A DNA stretch of 64,000 nucleotides from an uncultured Alphaproteobacteria bacterium (lineage in GTDB: Bacteria; Pseudomonadota; Alphaproteobacteria; Rhizobiales; Rhizobiaceae). The stretch is taken from NCBI GenBank assembly GCA_929200315.1, contig CAKMZB010000003.1, positions 39,658-103,657 on the forward strand, written 5' to 3'. Below, piece by piece: positions 45,060 through 56,068 of the stretch. The notes beneath the pieces are model-generated. The model did not search any database, had not been told where the DNA came from, and worked only from the letters and a program-made list of their open reading frames with translations. The first letter of the stretch is position 1. Every line of letters starts with the position of its first letter. A program made the translations under genes and the position numbers.

Positions 45060-45703
45060 TCAAGTCAGGGCTTCCAGGGCATCGAGATCTCCGGCCTCGA
45101 TATGCGGGATCGCCGCCTCGATCCGGCAGGCCTTCCAATCCCACCACTTCAGCGCCGACAGGCGGGCAATGTCTTTGTCACTAAAGCGCATCTTCACGAT
45201 GCGTGCCGGATTCCCTGCAACGATGGCGTAATCCGGTACCGCGCCGCGCACGACGGCGCGGGCTGAAACGATGACACCGTTGCCGAGCCGCGCGCCAGGC
45301 AAAATCACGGCCTCGCGTCCGATCCAGCAATCATGACCGACCACAGTATCTTCCCCACGTGGAAGGCTCGCACGGTACGAGCCAAAGCGGGATTGATCAA
45401 AGATCGCAAAAGGATAGGTCGACAAACCTTCCATCGGATGGTTCGCCGTCGCTGTGATGAACTGCACACCCTTCGCGATCTGGCAAAAACGGCCAATATG
45501 AAGGTGCTCCGGCGCGCCAGGATAGAGATAGGGCGCAAGCACGATCGCTGGGTCGACCGGGCAATCGCTGTCATTGTAGTAAGTCCAGCGCCCGACGTGG
45601 ATGTTGGGATGGTTCAGACAGGCGGCGAGGTGGTAAGTCGCCTGATCGGCCTTGCCGTTCGGCATGATGAGCGGATGGGCAAGCGCTGAGTCGTGCAGAC
45701 GGG

Positions 45704-45725
<22 letters not shown>
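45060..45725 (-). CDS. CatB/Vat-like O-acetyltransferase
   Basis: A 221-residue left-handed beta-helix acetyltransferase of the xenobiotic/chloramphenicol (CatB) type. '[21 protein letters not shown]' holds the catalytic His and '[20 protein letters not shown]' hexapeptide turns. The acceptor may be an antibiotic or a cellular sugar; sequence does not tell. The GTG at 45725 overlaps the argH end by 22 bp; ATG 45665 ('MPNGKADQA') is an alternative start closer to the family length. Confidence 0.85.
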
Positions 45726-47176
<1,451 letters not shown>

Positions 47177-47215
47177 GGCTCTATGTGGAGGCGGGATGTT
47201 GAGGAGATTGGGCGA

Positions 47216-47848
47216 ATGACTCGCAAGTCTATGGCATTGATCGGTCTGGCCGTTGTTGCGGCACTGATGGGCGTTGGCGTATATGCGCTGGTTGGCGCTG
47301 GCAACCTGGAGCAGCAGCAGGTGGCCGGAACCTGCGCGCTGAATAAGGAGCGCCAAGCCGCGATCACCGCCGCGTCCATAGGTGAGGTTGCCGCCTTCCA
47401 GGCTGCTGATCGCGCTGGTTCCCTCTCCGATCTCGCCTTTGTGGACGCTAACAAGGTCCCCGTCACCTTTACTGATTTTGTCGGCAAGACCGTGCTCTTC
47501 AACCTCTGGGCCACCTGGTGCGTGCCCTGCCGGGTGGAGATGCCGGAGCTGGATGAATTGCAAGCAGACCTGGGCGGCGATGATTTTCAGGTCGTGCCAG
47601 TGAGTTTGGATCTTGGCAGTGATGAGAAACCCAAGGCCTTCTATGAGGAGACGAACCTCCAGCACCTGCCCTTCTACCACGACGCCACGCTTGCAACCCT
47701 TGATACGTTGAAACAGGCCGGAATCGCCTATGGCCTGCCCGCCACCGTCATTGCCGATGACGAGGGCTGCATTCTGGGGTGGCTCAACGGCCCCGCCGAA
47801 TGGGCAAGCGACGATGCCGAGGCCCTTATCCGCGCGGCGATGCAATGA
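47216..47848 (+). CDS. tlpA: TlpA-type thiol:disulfide reductase
   Basis: A 210-residue thioredoxin-fold protein anchored by an N-terminal helix (about 5-27) with its domain in the periplasm. Active site '[16 protein letters not shown]' has Cys 102 and Cys 105. TlpA proteins reduce Cu centres or cytochrome-oxidase assembly factors. GAGGAG precedes the ATG at 47216. It is coupled to the zntB-like gene (ATGA overlap) and divergent from argH. Confidence 0.92.
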   Translation: MTRKSMALIGLAVVAALMGVGVYALVGAGNLEQQQVAGTCALNKERQAAITAASIGEVAAFQAADRAGSLSDLAFVDANKVPVTFTDFVGKTVLFNLWATWCVPCRVEMPELDELQADLGGDDFQVVPVSLDLGSDEKPKAFYEETNLQHLPFYHDATLATLDTLKQAGIAYGLPATVIADDEGCILGWLNGPAEWASDDAEALIRAAMQ

Positions 47849-48858
47849 GCGCGCAACCACCAATTGGCCAAGTACCCGCCGATGATGATGGTTTCATCAT
47901 CGGCTATGATATTGGCCCCGACGGCAGTGCCACACGGCTCAACAACAGCCACGATCTGACGCGAAACGGCCATTGGCGCTGGCTGCATTTTGACCGCGGC
48001 CATAACGGCACAGCATCGCGCTTACGCAGTTTCGGCTTCTTCGATCCCCGCGCTGTCGATGTGCTACTCTCGCCGGAAACCCGCCCCAGCTATTTGCGCG
48101 ATAGCGATGATCCAAGTGACGGAGCGACGCTCATTTTGCGCGGGGTCAATTTAAATCCCGGCGCTGCTGTTCACGAGATGATTTCGCTTCGCCTGTTTAT
48201 CGACTGTTCCACCATCATCACCCTGCGCAAGGACCGTATCTTTGCCATCAACGACATCGCTGAAGCCTTCAGCAATGGAAAGGGCCCGGAAAGTCCGGCA
48301 ATCTTCATCAAGCATTTGGTTGACGGTCTGACATCCCGCATCACGGACACGGTGCGCACTTTTGAGGATGATCTCGATTCCCTTGAAGAACGCATGACCA
48401 TGGAGGACGGCTCCGACAGTCTGCGCGAAAACCTTCTTCAATTGCGCCGTAGGATCATCCCCCTGCGCCGATACGTGATGCCCCAGCGTGATGCGCTTCA
48501 TGTCTTGATGCAGGACCACAACAGCTGGACCACGCCGGAGGAAAATGACCGCATGCAGCGTGCCGCCGCGGAGACGACGCGGATAGTGGAGGCGCTGGAT
48601 GCTTTGCGCGAGCGCGCAGGCCTTCTGCAGGAACAGATTGCAAGCGAGATAGCCGAACGAATGAACCGCAACACCTATGCGCTCTCAATCGTCGCTGCGA
48701 TCTTCCTACCGCTCGGCTTCATCACCGGGTTGTTGGGCATCAATGTGGACGGCGTGCCGGGGACGAATACGCCCTGGGCGTTTTGGGCAGTCGTGATTGG
48801 CTGTTTTGTGAGCGCCGGGCTGGTCTGGGCCTTGATGAGGCGGACGCGCTTGCTCTGA
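47845..48858 (+). CDS. zntB: CorA-family zinc transporter ZntB
   Basis: A 337-residue protein with a large cytosolic N-terminal domain, a long helix ('[20 protein letters not shown]'), and two C-terminal membrane helices. The pore motif reads '[12 protein letters not shown]': Gly-Ile-Asn in place of the CorA Gly-Met-Asn, which with the following 'GVPG' marks the ZntB branch. Likely zinc transport across the inner membrane; direction debated for the family. Starts 4 bp inside the end of the TlpA gene. Confidence 0.88.
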   Translation: MSAQPPIGQVPADDDGFIIGYDIGPDGSATRLNNSHDLTRNGHWRWLHFDRGHNGTASRLRSFGFFDPRAVDVLLSPETRPSYLRDSDDPSDGATLILRGVNLNPGAAVHEMISLRLFIDCSTIITLRKDRIFAINDIAEAFSNGKGPESPAIFIKHLVDGLTSRITDTVRTFEDDLDSLEERMTMEDGSDSLRENLLQLRRRIIPLRRYVMPQRDALHVLMQDHNSWTTPEENDRMQRAAAETTRIVEALDALRERAGLLQEQIASEIAERMNRNTYALSIVAAIFLPLGFITGLLGINVDGVPGTNTPWAFWAVVIGCFVSAGLVWALMRRTRLL

Positions 48859-48878
48859 CTTGCGCTGATCCGGGGTGC

Positions 48879-49328
48879 TCAAGTCGGGCGCAGATGTTTG
48901 GCCCCCGGGCCCTCTCGCGCAGCCTCATCCTCGCGATTGTAGAGCGCACAATCGGTGAGCGAGAGGCAGCCGCAGCCGATACAGCCATCGAGCTTTTCTC
49001 GCAGCCGCTCGATATGGGCGATCCGCTCATCCAGCCGGTCGCGAAACCCTGAGGCAAGGCGTGTCCAGTCGCGCTTCGTTGGCGCGCGACCTGTAGGAAG
49101 CGTATCCAGGGCCGCGCCAATCTCGGCAAGCGAAAAGCCCAGCCTCTGCGCAGCCTGCACAAAGGCGATGCGGCGAATATCGGCGCGCGCAAACATCCGC
49201 CGCCCGCCCGTGCTGCGATGGGCGCTCACAAAGCCACGTTCTTCATAAAAGCGGATCGCCGACACCGCGACACCAGTGCGGCTGGCGACCTCTCCAATTA
49301 CCAGCAGATCGGTCTTTTGGAGCGCCAT
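48879..49328 (-). CDS. soxR: redox-sensitive transcriptional activator SoxR
   Basis: A 149-residue MerR-family regulator with an N-terminal winged helix ('VIGEVASRTGVAVSAIRFYE'), a dimerisation helix, and the [2Fe-2S] motif with Cys 116, 119, 121 and 127 (CX2CXCX5C, 'CIGCGCLSLTDC'). It is activated by redox-cycling compounds. Its DNA site lies in the 85-bp gap to the divergent VOC gene. No soxS is present, as expected outside enterobacteria. Confidence 0.96.
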   Translation of the reverse strand: MALQKTDLLVIGEVASRTGVAVSAIRFYEERGFVSAHRSTGGRRMFARADIRRIAFVQAAQRLGFSLAEIGAALDTLPTGRAPTKRDWTRLASGFRDRLDERIAHIERLREKLDGCIGCGCLSLTDCALYNREDEAAREGPGAKHLRPT

Positions 49329-49350
49329 GGAAAATTTCCAAGATTAGAGC

Positions 49351-49381
49351 TTGACCTCAAGTTAACTTGAGAAAGTACGCT
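49351..49381 (+). promoter_or_regulatory. SoxR box within a 19-bp-spacer promoter
   Basis: CCTCAAGTTAACTTGAG at 49355-49371 matches the SoxR operator of the enterobacterial soxS promoter. It is set between TTGACC (-35, 49351-49356) and TACGCT (-10, 49376-49381) with 19 bp spacing, the overlong spacing that MerR-family activators correct by bending DNA. The promoter reads toward the VOC gene at 49414; soxR itself is divergent and may be autoregulated. Confidence 0.88.
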
Positions 49382-49413
49382 GGAGCAAATCAACCGCTCA
49401 AGGAACAGGCCCC

Positions 49414-49794
49414 ATGGCTCAGCTGGAACACGTCAACCTCACCGTAAGTGACCTTCACCGCACCGCCGCATGGATGAAACAAATCTTCGGATGGAAAGTT
49501 CGCTGGGAAGGCGAAGTGCTTGGAGGCGCGGGCCACACCATCCATATCGGCACCGAAGATGCCTATCTCGCGATCTACACGCCGCGCGAAACGAAGGCTC
49601 CCGCCAAGAGCACCTACACCCAGCGCGGCGGACTGAACCATGTTGGTGTAACGGTCGACGATATTGATTCCTGTGAAGAGCGGGTGAAGGCCGCCGGATT
49701 CACGCCTGGCAAACATGCCGACTACGAACCGGGACAGCGCTTCTATTTCGATGACCATGACGGCATCGAATACGAAGTCGTCAGCTACGCCTGA
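49414..49794 (+). CDS. glyoxalase/VOC family protein, probable SoxR target
   Basis: A 126-residue VOC-fold protein with two beta-alpha-beta-beta-beta modules. Possible metal ligands are His 6 in 'LEHVNLTV', Glu in 'AYLAIYTPRETKAP', His in 'GGLNHVGVTVDD' and Glu near 'DGIEYEVVSY'. Members bind or detoxify small electrophiles or antibiotics. The SoxR promoter directly upstream suggests a function in handling redox-active compounds. Confidence 0.88.
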   Translation: MAQLEHVNLTVSDLHRTAAWMKQIFGWKVRWEGEVLGGAGHTIHIGTEDAYLAIYTPRETKAPAKSTYTQRGGLNHVGVTVDDIDSCEERVKAAGFTPGKHADYEPGQRFYFDDHDGIEYEVVSYA

Positions 49795-49803
49795 GCGATG
49801 ATC

Positions 49804-50109
49804 CTAGATGCAGCGCACCGCGATGACGCAGAGCCGCTTGTCACTGGTGACGACGCTCTTGTTGAATTTCCGCTGGCTCGGGTCGCAGGAAAGGCGGAAA
49901 CGGTCCTTCACCGGAACGCCGCCATAAATGGGCAGGATCTGCCCACCCCGGCTGCGGGTGGTGACACGACCCGTCCGCTCATATTGCGCTTTTGCCTCAG
50001 CGCAGGTCATGTCGTTGGTAAGCTTTTGCGCGGTGACGGGCGTCGCCGGACCAAGGCTCATGAGACCGGCGGCAGCGAGAGCAAGCGTGATCTTTGGCAA
50101 TGTTGGCAT
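49804..50109 (-). CDS. small secreted hypothetical protein
   Basis: A 101-residue protein with a signal peptide ('ITLALAAAGLMSLGPATPVTA', shortened here to its hydrophobic core LALAAAGLMSLG) and a mature domain holding four cysteines ('MTCAEAKAQY', 'RLSCDPS', 'RLCVIAVRC'), likely two disulfides. Not recognised. It faces the VOC gene tail to tail. Confidence 0.68.
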   Translation of the reverse strand: MPTLPKITLALAAAGLMSLGPATPVTAQKLTNDMTCAEAKAQYERTGRVTTRSRGGQILPIYGGVPVKDRFRLSCDPSQRKFNKSVVTSDKRLCVIAVRCI

Positions 50110-50243
50110 AGCTATGGTCCTGCTGGTTTCGCGCTAAGGGATGATCTCCACACAATGCTGAGATAACGAGACCAAATCGAGAGCGATTCAATCACACCTT
50201 TGCACATTCGTGCGACGCAGGCGCGATGCGCCAGCAGGAAACC

Positions 50244-51113
50244 CTAGCGCGTTGGACGCGGTTCCTCGCCGGAATAGTCGTAGAATCCCTTACCTGTCTT
50301 GCGGCCAAGCCATCCGGCTTCGACATATTTTACAAGCAAGGGACATGGGCGATATTTTGTGTCGGCAAGCCCATCATGCAGTACCTGCATTATGGCAAGG
50401 CAGGTATCCAAACCGATAAAGTCGGCCAATTGCAGCGGACCCATCGGGTGGTTCGCGCCAAGGCGCATGGCTTTATCGATACCCTCGACATCGCCAACAC
50501 CTTCGTAGAGCACGTAAGCTGCCTCATTGATCATGGGGATCAGAACGCGGTTGACGATGAAAGCGGGGAAGTCTTCGGAGACCGTCGTCTGTTTTTCCAG
50601 CCGGTTAGTATAGCCCAGCGCAGTCTGGAACGTCTCCTCATCCGTCGCGATACCACGCACGATCTCAACAAGCTGCATGACCGGCACCGGGTTCATAAAA
50701 TGGATGCCGATGAAATGCTCCGGCCGGTCCGTTACCGCAGCAAGGCGGGTGATGGAGATGGAAGAGGTGTTGGTGGCAAGGATCGCGCCGCTCTTTAGGA
50801 CAGGTTTGAGGGAGGCGAAGATTTTCTTCTTCACCTCTTCATTTTCCGTCGCCGCCTCGATCACCATGTCGCAGGGGCCGAGATCAGAGAGAGCATTGGC
50901 CGCAGAAATGCGCGCAAAGGCCGCAGCACTGTCGGCTTGCGTCACCTTCTCTTTGGCCACCTGTCGCTCAAGATTGGCGGCAATACCGCCGATCCCGGCT
51001 TTGATCGCATCTTCGGAAATATCGTGGAGCAGCACGTCATAACCGGCCAGTGCGGAGACATGAGCAATCCCCGCCCCCATCTGACCTGCGCCGATGATAC
51101 CGATGGTTTTCAT
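50244..51113 (-). CDS. 3-hydroxybutyryl-CoA dehydrogenase
   Basis: A 289-residue NAD-dependent enzyme interconverting acetoacetyl-CoA and 3-hydroxybutyryl-CoA. The Rossmann motif '[14 protein letters not shown]' opens the protein; '[12 protein letters not shown]', '[17 protein letters not shown]' with the catalytic His and '[12 protein letters not shown]' follow. Downstream of etfBA in the same orientation (61-bp gap with a palindrome), linking beta-oxidation to electron transfer. Confidence 0.95.
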   Translation of the reverse strand: MKTIGIIGAGQMGAGIAHVSALAGYDVLLHDISEDAIKAGIGGIAANLERQVAKEKVTQADSAAAFARISAANALSDLGPCDMVIEAATENEEVKKKIFASLKPVLKSGAILATNTSSISITRLAAVTDRPEHFIGIHFMNPVPVMQLVEIVRGIATDEETFQTALGYTNRLEKQTTVSEDFPAFIVNRVLIPMINEAAYVLYEGVGDVEGIDKAMRLGANHPMGPLQLADFIGLDTCLAIMQVLHDGLADTKYRPCPLLVKYVEAGWLGRKTGKGFYDYSGEEPRPTR

Positions 51114-51134
51114 TCTCGCGTCGCTTTCCGTCCT

Positions 51135-51158
51135 AACCTCCCCCTTACAAGGGAGGTT
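51135..51158. repeat. palindromic intergenic unit between etfA and hbd
   Basis: AACCTCCC and GGGAGGTT form an 8-bp perfect stem around an 8-base loop. It lacks a T run on the minus strand, so it is not a standard terminator; it could be a dispersed repeat or an attenuating hairpin that lowers expression of the downstream dehydrogenase gene. Confidence 0.6.
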
Positions 51159-51173
51159 GGTTTGCAGCCTGTC

Positions 51174-52103
51174 CTACAGAGCCTGTTCCAGCTCCGGCAG
51201 GATGTCGAAGAGATCACCCACAAGACCGTAATCAGCGACCTGGAAGATCGGGGCTTCTTCGTCCTTGTTGATGGCAACGATCACCTTGGAATCCTTCATG
51301 CCGGCAAGATGCTGGATCGCGCCGGAAATACCGGCGGCGATGTAGAGGTCCGGTGCGACGACCTTACCAGTCTGACCAACCTGCCAATCGTTGGGCGCAT
51401 AGCCCGCATCCACCGCGGCGCGGGAAGCGCCGATGGCGGCACCGAGCTTGTCAGCCACAGGCACGATGGTGCTTTGGAATTTTTCAGCAGAACCAAGTGC
51501 GCGACCACCGGAAACGATGATCTTTGCTGAGGTCAGTTCGGGGCGATCGCTTTCAGACAGATCGTTGGAAACAAATTGCGACAGTCCTGGATTGGCAGGA
51601 ACATCGATCTTTTCAACAGACGCCGAACCACCTTCACCAGCAGCAGCGAAACCGGCGGTGCGTACGGTGATGACTTTCTTAGCGTCATTGGATTTGACGG
51701 TCTGGATCGCGTTGCCGGCATAGATGGGACGCTCAAACGTGTCGGCCCCCTTCACGGCGGTCACGTCGGAAATCTGCATCACGTCGAGCAGAGCCGCGAC
51801 GCGGGGCATGATGTTCTTGCCGTCTGTGGTGGCGGCCATGATGAAGGCATCGTGATGGTCAGCCATACCGGCAATTAGCGCAGCCATTGGTTCGGCCAGG
51901 CGGTTGGTGAGATATTCAGCCTCAGCCAGATGAACCTTCGACACACCATCAAGCTTCGCGGCGGCATCTGCCACACCGGCGCAGCCATTGCCCGCCACCA
52001 GCACATGCAGGTCGCCACCCATCTGGGAAGCGGCGGTCAGCGCCTTGTTGGTCTGGTCGGACAGGCTCTCGTTGTCGTGCTCGGCAATCAATAGAATGGT
52101 CAT
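51174..52103 (-). CDS. etfA: electron transfer flavoprotein alpha subunit
   Basis: A 309-residue FAD-binding subunit. The C-terminal FAD domain has '[15 protein letters not shown]', '[20 protein letters not shown]' and '[19 protein letters not shown]', the family signature. With EtfB it takes electrons from acyl-CoA dehydrogenases to ETF-ubiquinone oxidoreductase. AAGGA lies 9 bp before ATG 52103; ATG 52109 is possible but too close. Confidence 0.97.
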   Translation of the reverse strand: MTILLIAEHDNESLSDQTNKALTAASQMGGDLHVLVAGNGCAGVADAAAKLDGVSKVHLAEAEYLTNRLAEPMAALIAGMADHHDAFIMAATTDGKNIMPRVAALLDVMQISDVTAVKGADTFERPIYAGNAIQTVKSNDAKKVITVRTAGFAAAGEGGSASVEKIDVPANPGLSQFVSNDLSESDRPELTSAKIIVSGGRALGSAEKFQSTIVPVADKLGAAIGASRAAVDAGYAPNDWQVGQTGKVVAPDLYIAAGISGAIQHLAGMKDSKVIVAINKDEEAPIFQVADYGLVGDLFDILPELEQAL

Positions 52104-52115
52104 GGTCATAAATCC

Positions 52116-52868
52116 TTAGTTGAGCACACCGGCTTCGTTTTTCAGTTTGTCCACCAAGGTGGCAACGTCCGGCACGATCACGCCGGCCGAACGCTTGGGC
52201 GGCTCTACGGTCTCAACCACTTCCAGACGGGGCGAAACATCAACGCCGTAATCGTCCGGCGTCTTCTCATCCATCGGCTTTTTCTTGGCTTTCATGATGT
52301 TGGGAAGCGAAGCGTAGCGCGGCTCGTTGAGGCGAAGATCGGTGGTAACGATGGCGGGCATATCCACCTTGATCGTCTGAAGACCGCCATCAACCTCGCG
52401 GGTGACATTTGCGTTCCCGCCGTCAATTTCGAGCTTGGAAGCGAAGGTCGCCTGCGACCAACCGAGCAGGGCAGACAGCATCTGGCCGGTCTGGTTGGCA
52501 TCATCGTCAATGGCCTGCTTACCAAGAATGACGAGCCCCGGCTGTTCTTCATCAACAACATTCTTCAGGATCTTGGCGACAGCCAATGGCTCTGTGGTCT
52601 GGTCGGTTTTGACAAGGATCGCGCGATCCGCACCCATGGCGAGACCCGTACGGAGCGTTTCCTGCGCCTGCTGCGGGCCAATGGAAACGACCACAACCTC
52701 TTCAGCCTTGCCAGCCTCCTTCAGGCGCAAAGCCTCTTCGACCGCAATTTCGTCAAACGGGTTCATGGACATTTTCACGTTGGCGAGATCGACGCCGGAC
52801 CCATCCGCCTTGACGCGGATCTTCACGTTGTAGTCGACGACCCGCTTGACGGGGACGAGAATTTTCAT
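52116..52868 (-). CDS. etfB: electron transfer flavoprotein beta subunit
   Basis: A 250-residue AMP-binding subunit of ETF. Recognised by '[19 protein letters not shown]', '[16 protein letters not shown]' and the interaction loop '[20 protein letters not shown]'. AGGAAG precedes ATG 52868. First of three beta-oxidation genes (etfB, etfA, hbd); the 182 bp upstream should hold the promoter. Confidence 0.97.
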   Translation of the reverse strand: MKILVPVKRVVDYNVKIRVKADGSGVDLANVKMSMNPFDEIAVEEALRLKEAGKAEEVVVVSIGPQQAQETLRTGLAMGADRAILVKTDQTTEPLAVAKILKNVVDEEQPGLVILGKQAIDDDANQTGQMLSALLGWSQATFASKLEIDGGNANVTREVDGGLQTIKVDMPAIVTTDLRLNEPRYASLPNIMKAKKKPMDEKTPDDYGVDVSPRLEVVETVEPPKRSAGVIVPDVATLVDKLKNEAGVLN

Positions 52869-53050
52869 GGCGTTCTTCCTCTTTCGCAAGCCTGCGGCAA
52901 AACCGGTTTTAAACCTGTTGGCCCGCTTCCGGCGGGGCTTAGCGCGTTTGCCTCATCCGGCACAACGCGGTGCTTCAAAATCCCCGCAAAAAGACCAAGC
53001 TGTTGTTACTGTGCGGGGTTGGCAAATTCTTACGTTAACGTCAATATCCA

Positions 53051-53836
53051 TCATTGTTCATTTTTCCTCACAATAGGAATGCCGTGGGCGCGGGCGCGTT
53101 CCAGTCTTTCGGGATCAACATCCACCGCCTTGGGCAGCACGATCTGCCGGTCAAAGAGCGGGACGCCCTTTCGCCGCAACACGAGCACGAGCAATGCCCC
53201 GGCAACAATGCCGCCAATATGAGCGGCCCAAGCTATCTCACCGAGCGGGTCACGGATGAACATAAGGAACTGGTAAGCGATCCACGCGCCAAGCAACCAA
53301 TAGGCCCGCAGCCGCACCGGAATGCGCGCCAGAAAGAGCACCCATAGCTTCACCCTCGGATGCAGCATCAAATATGCGGCAACCACCCCAGCCGCACCGC
53401 CAGACGCACCTATAAGCGGCGCATCGGACTGTGGGAGGAAGAAGACATGCATCCAAGCGGCTGCAACAATGCAAGCCAAATAGAACAGCGCAAAACGGGC
53501 ATGGCCCATCGCGTCTTCCACATTATCGGCAAAGACGTAGAGAAAGATCATGTTGCCTGCCAGATGCCAAAAATCCACGTGGAGAAAGGCACTGGTGACC
53601 GCAGTCAGGCCGTAGAACTCATGGGGCACGATCACGTAGTTCTCAGGCAAAACCCGCAGGTCCGTCGCAACCGAAGGCACATGGCCGAGGGATACTGCCG
53701 CATCTTCCATCCCGCCAAAGAGACCGAAAATGTTGACCAGCACATAGGCCAGCACATTCAGAGCAATGATGCCGCCGGTGACATATTGGAAGTCGACATG
53801 TGTAACGGGCTTGCCGTCATGGAGTGGGATGAACAT
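53051..53836 (-). CDS. rhomboid family intramembrane serine protease
   Basis: A 261-residue membrane protein with six to seven helices. The catalytic Ser is in 'LIGASGGAAGVV' and the partner His in 'IAWAAHIGGIVAG'; 'SAFLHVDFWHLAGNMIFLYV' is the typical HxxxHxxxN helix. The C-terminal cytosolic tail ends 'GIPIVRKNEQ'. It cuts single-pass membrane proteins; targets unknown. It follows the RidA gene after 6 bp. Confidence 0.93.
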   Translation of the reverse strand: MFIPLHDGKPVTHVDFQYVTGGIIALNVLAYVLVNIFGLFGGMEDAAVSLGHVPSVATDLRVLPENYVIVPHEFYGLTAVTSAFLHVDFWHLAGNMIFLYVFADNVEDAMGHARFALFYLACIVAAAWMHVFFLPQSDAPLIGASGGAAGVVAAYLMLHPRVKLWVLFLARIPVRLRAYWLLGAWIAYQFLMFIRDPLGEIAWAAHIGGIVAGALLVLVLRRKGVPLFDRQIVLPKAVDVDPERLERARAHGIPIVRKNEQ

Positions 53837-53842
53837 GGCGCG

Positions 53843-54241
53843 CTAGTCCTTTGCGGTGCTGGCGATGGCGCGAATTTCAACCAGCGCCCCGGCGCGTCGA
53901 AGCCCCGCAACCTCCACCGCGGTCCAGGCGGGATAGGGTTCTGTGAGGAGCGAAAGACGCACCTCATCGAAGGCTTCGAAGTGTTTTTCAAGGTCTATAT
54001 GATAGGTCGTAATTTCAACGAGATACGAAAGATCGAGGCCATCGCTCTCCAGGACCGACGCGATTTTGCCGAAAGCGTTGCGGAATTGCTCCGCCGGGTC
54101 GGTGGGCATGGAGCCATCCGGCAGGCTGCCGGTCATGCCCGTGAGAAAGATGTTATCGCCCGAGACGATCCCGGCGGACAGCTTCAGCCGCGCTTGATCT
54201 GCACGCGATCCTTGCGGACCAATGGCGCGGATGCCGCTCAA
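53843..54241 (-). CDS. RidA family protein
   Basis: A 132-residue YjgF/UK114 protein. 'LFLTGMTGSLPDG' and the late 'YPAWTAVEVAGLRRAGALVE' contain the ligand-binding Arg position of this fold ('LRRAGALVEI'). RidA enzymes hydrolyse reactive imines, but this member departs from the strict RidA consensus and may be of another Rid subgroup. Its start overlaps the end of the PduO gene (4 bp). Confidence 0.88.
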   Translation of the reverse strand: MSGIRAIGPQGSRADQARLKLSAGIVSGDNIFLTGMTGSLPDGSMPTDPAEQFRNAFGKIASVLESDGLDLSYLVEITTYHIDLEKHFEAFDEVRLSLLTEPYPAWTAVEVAGLRRAGALVEIRAIASTAKD

Positions 54242-54856
54242 CGATTTTCGCCCGGCACCCAGAGAATGTCGGCCTTGCCGCCATCATTCACGCTGCGGGC
54301 AGCCACGAAGAAGAAATCGCTGAGGCGGTTCATATAGCGGATGCCTTCAGGATTCACTGTCTCCCCAGCCGTTTGCGCCAGATGAACCATCAGCCGCTCG
54401 GCTCGACGCGCCACGGTGCGGGCAAGGTGCAAGGCAGCAGCAGCCGGAGAACCTCCAGGCAGGATGAAAGAACGTAACGGTTCAAGATCGGCATTCAGCG
54501 TATCGATATCCTGCTCGATCCGCTCAACCTGAGAAGAGATGATGCGCAACGGCTCGTATTCGAGTTTCTCACCGGTATCGGGGATCGCGAGGTCCGCGCC
54601 GAGGTCGAAGAGATCGTTCTGGATGCGCGAGAGCATATCGTCGATCACGCCGCCGCCGGTATGCAGCCGCACCATGCCAATTGCGGCGTTGGTCTCATCC
54701 ACCGTACCGTAGCTTTCCACCCGAAGATCAAATTTCGCCCCCCCCCCTCCCGTCTCTCCCCCCCAGAAGCACATTTTCCGCCCGCCGCTCGCCGGAGCCG
54801 AGCGCAGTGGTGCCATCGTCTCCGGTGCGGGTGTAGATCTTGTTGAGAACAACCAT
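54238..54856 (-). pseudogene. PduO-type cob(I)yrinic acid a,c-diamide adenosyltransferase, frameshifted
   Basis: The normal N-terminus is encoded from ATG 54856 ('NKIYTRTGDDGTTALGSGER'), and the rest ('KFDLRVESYGTVDETNAAIG' to 'RYMNRLSDFFFVAAR') in another frame. Between the two codons for Arg-Ala and Lys-Phe lies a 43-bp G-rich insertion (about 54736-54781), bounded by CGC on both sides. Removing it restores one continuous 191-residue frame, the length normal for the family, which attaches adenosine to cobalamin. As written the gene cannot make the ATP-binding start. Real mutation or assembly error cannot be told apart here. Confidence 0.85.
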
Positions 54857-54974
54857 GGCAAAAGCGTCCGATGAGGGAGTCGGACAAGCTGTGCCAAGTC
54901 AGCTCACATTAGGAAAGGGCAAAGCGCCGAAAGCAGCAATTTGCGCACCGTCATGGACAGCGCGAAAGGCGTGG

Positions 54975-55571
54975 CTAGAATTGGAAGCCGGTCTTCACAG
55001 CGATGTTGCTGGTGCCGCGGTTGGAATCGTCAAACACACTAGCATGACTGTAATGGGAGACCGTGAGCAGCACATTCATCATATCGTTTACACGATAGCC
55101 AAGGCTGACCTGTTCATGGAACAGAACGTTGGAGCCGTAGCGGGCGCGGTAGAGCTTGCCGTTTGCGTCACGCGCGCCTTGCTCTTTGCCGTTGTTAAGG
55201 GAAAGACCGAAGGCGGTTTCCAGAAACAGGGCCCTGGTCAGATCGAACTGCCAAGTCAGACCGCTATAGGCGTGAGAAGTGCCATCGTCATCAAGACTGA
55301 TATCGGTGCCCAGATGAAAACGCGGAGTCAGAAGGCTGTGAACGAAGCCAGGTTCCGGACTACCGCGTGTGTCCCAATCAAAGGCCGTGAAAAGCACTTC
55401 GGCATTGAGACCGACCTGGTCATCTTCGGGATGACTGCTCTCCAAGAATGCCGGATTCATGGAGACGATACCAAAGCGTACTTCATCAATGATCGATTCC
55501 TGCGCTTGAGCAGGAAGAGCAAAGAGCATCACCAGAGGAAGAAGCGCGGTGTAGAAAATGCGAAGAATCAT
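54975..55571 (-). CDS. PagL-like acyloxyacyl hydrolase (lipid A deacylase family)
   Basis: A 198-residue predicted outer-membrane barrel: signal peptide ('LPLVMLFALPAQA'), alternating beta-strand sequence and a C-terminal Phe ('KTGFQF'). His 173 and Ser 175 in 'VSHYSHASV' match the PagL catalytic pair; the third residue, normally a Glu after an 'NxG' turn, is not obvious ('NRGTSN'). It would remove the 3-O acyl chain of lipid A. It stands between the PduO and HIG1 genes. Confidence 0.8.
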   Translation of the reverse strand: MILRIFYTALLPLVMLFALPAQAQESIIDEVRFGIVSMNPAFLESSHPEDDQVGLNAEVLFTAFDWDTRGSPEPGFVHSLLTPRFHLGTDISLDDDGTSHAYSGLTWQFDLTRALFLETAFGLSLNNGKEQGARDANGKLYRARYGSNVLFHEQVSLGYRVNDMMNVLLTVSHYSHASVFDDSNRGTSNIAVKTGFQF

Positions 55572-55712
55572 GAGGCTAGCAGGCCGTAGTCAGTGTTGAA
55601 TCAGGCCATCTCTGGCGGGTCTCAACACGACATCCCCCCCGCAGCCTCTAACGCCATCAACCACCCGTTGCGCTCAATGGCAAGGATTTTAAGGCTTCAT
55701 TAGGCATAAGGG

Positions 55713-55895
55713 TTACGAGCGTTGCATGAATACAACAAAAACAACCATTGCAGCCACCGCAACTGCCTGTGCGGCGACCCTCAAGCGCATCAATTTTTGC
55801 GAACGGCTGGGCGATCCGCCCTGCATCATGTTCCACAGACCGCGAAAGAGAATCAGTGCGACAACGGCACAAACGATGAGAATGACGATTTCCAT
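55713..55895 (-). CDS. HIG1 domain twin-transmembrane protein
   Basis: A 60-residue protein with two hydrophobic helices (2-18 and 39-57) around a basic loop. Residues 33-43, 'QKLMRLRVAAQ', match exactly the QX3(R/H)XRX3Q motif of the hypoxia-induced-gene-1 family, whose members bind respiratory oxidase complexes. Upstream of the PduO gene, a position where such twin-TM proteins are often found in alphaproteobacteria. Confidence 0.85.
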   Translation of the reverse strand: MEIVILIVCAVVALILFRGLWNMMQGGSPSRSQKLMRLRVAAQAVAVAAMVVFVVFMQRS

Positions 55896-56068
55896 GGGCT
55901 TGCGGCTTTGATGGTGAATTCTCCCGTCGATGTGCGCCTAAGCGTCCATGCAATCAAGTCAGCCACCCATCAACCGTCGATGAACCGCCCCTGAACCGCC
56001 GATGAGGCCTTGCGGCACACCCACGCAGAGCCCTAGAGCGGGCTCACCTTTCGCTGCCATCTTTCACC

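Noticed and set aside
47177-47863. Minus-strand frame upstream of argH, antisense to tlpA
   Set aside because: The argH family start is at or after 47176, and the extension mirrors a well-supported TlpA gene.
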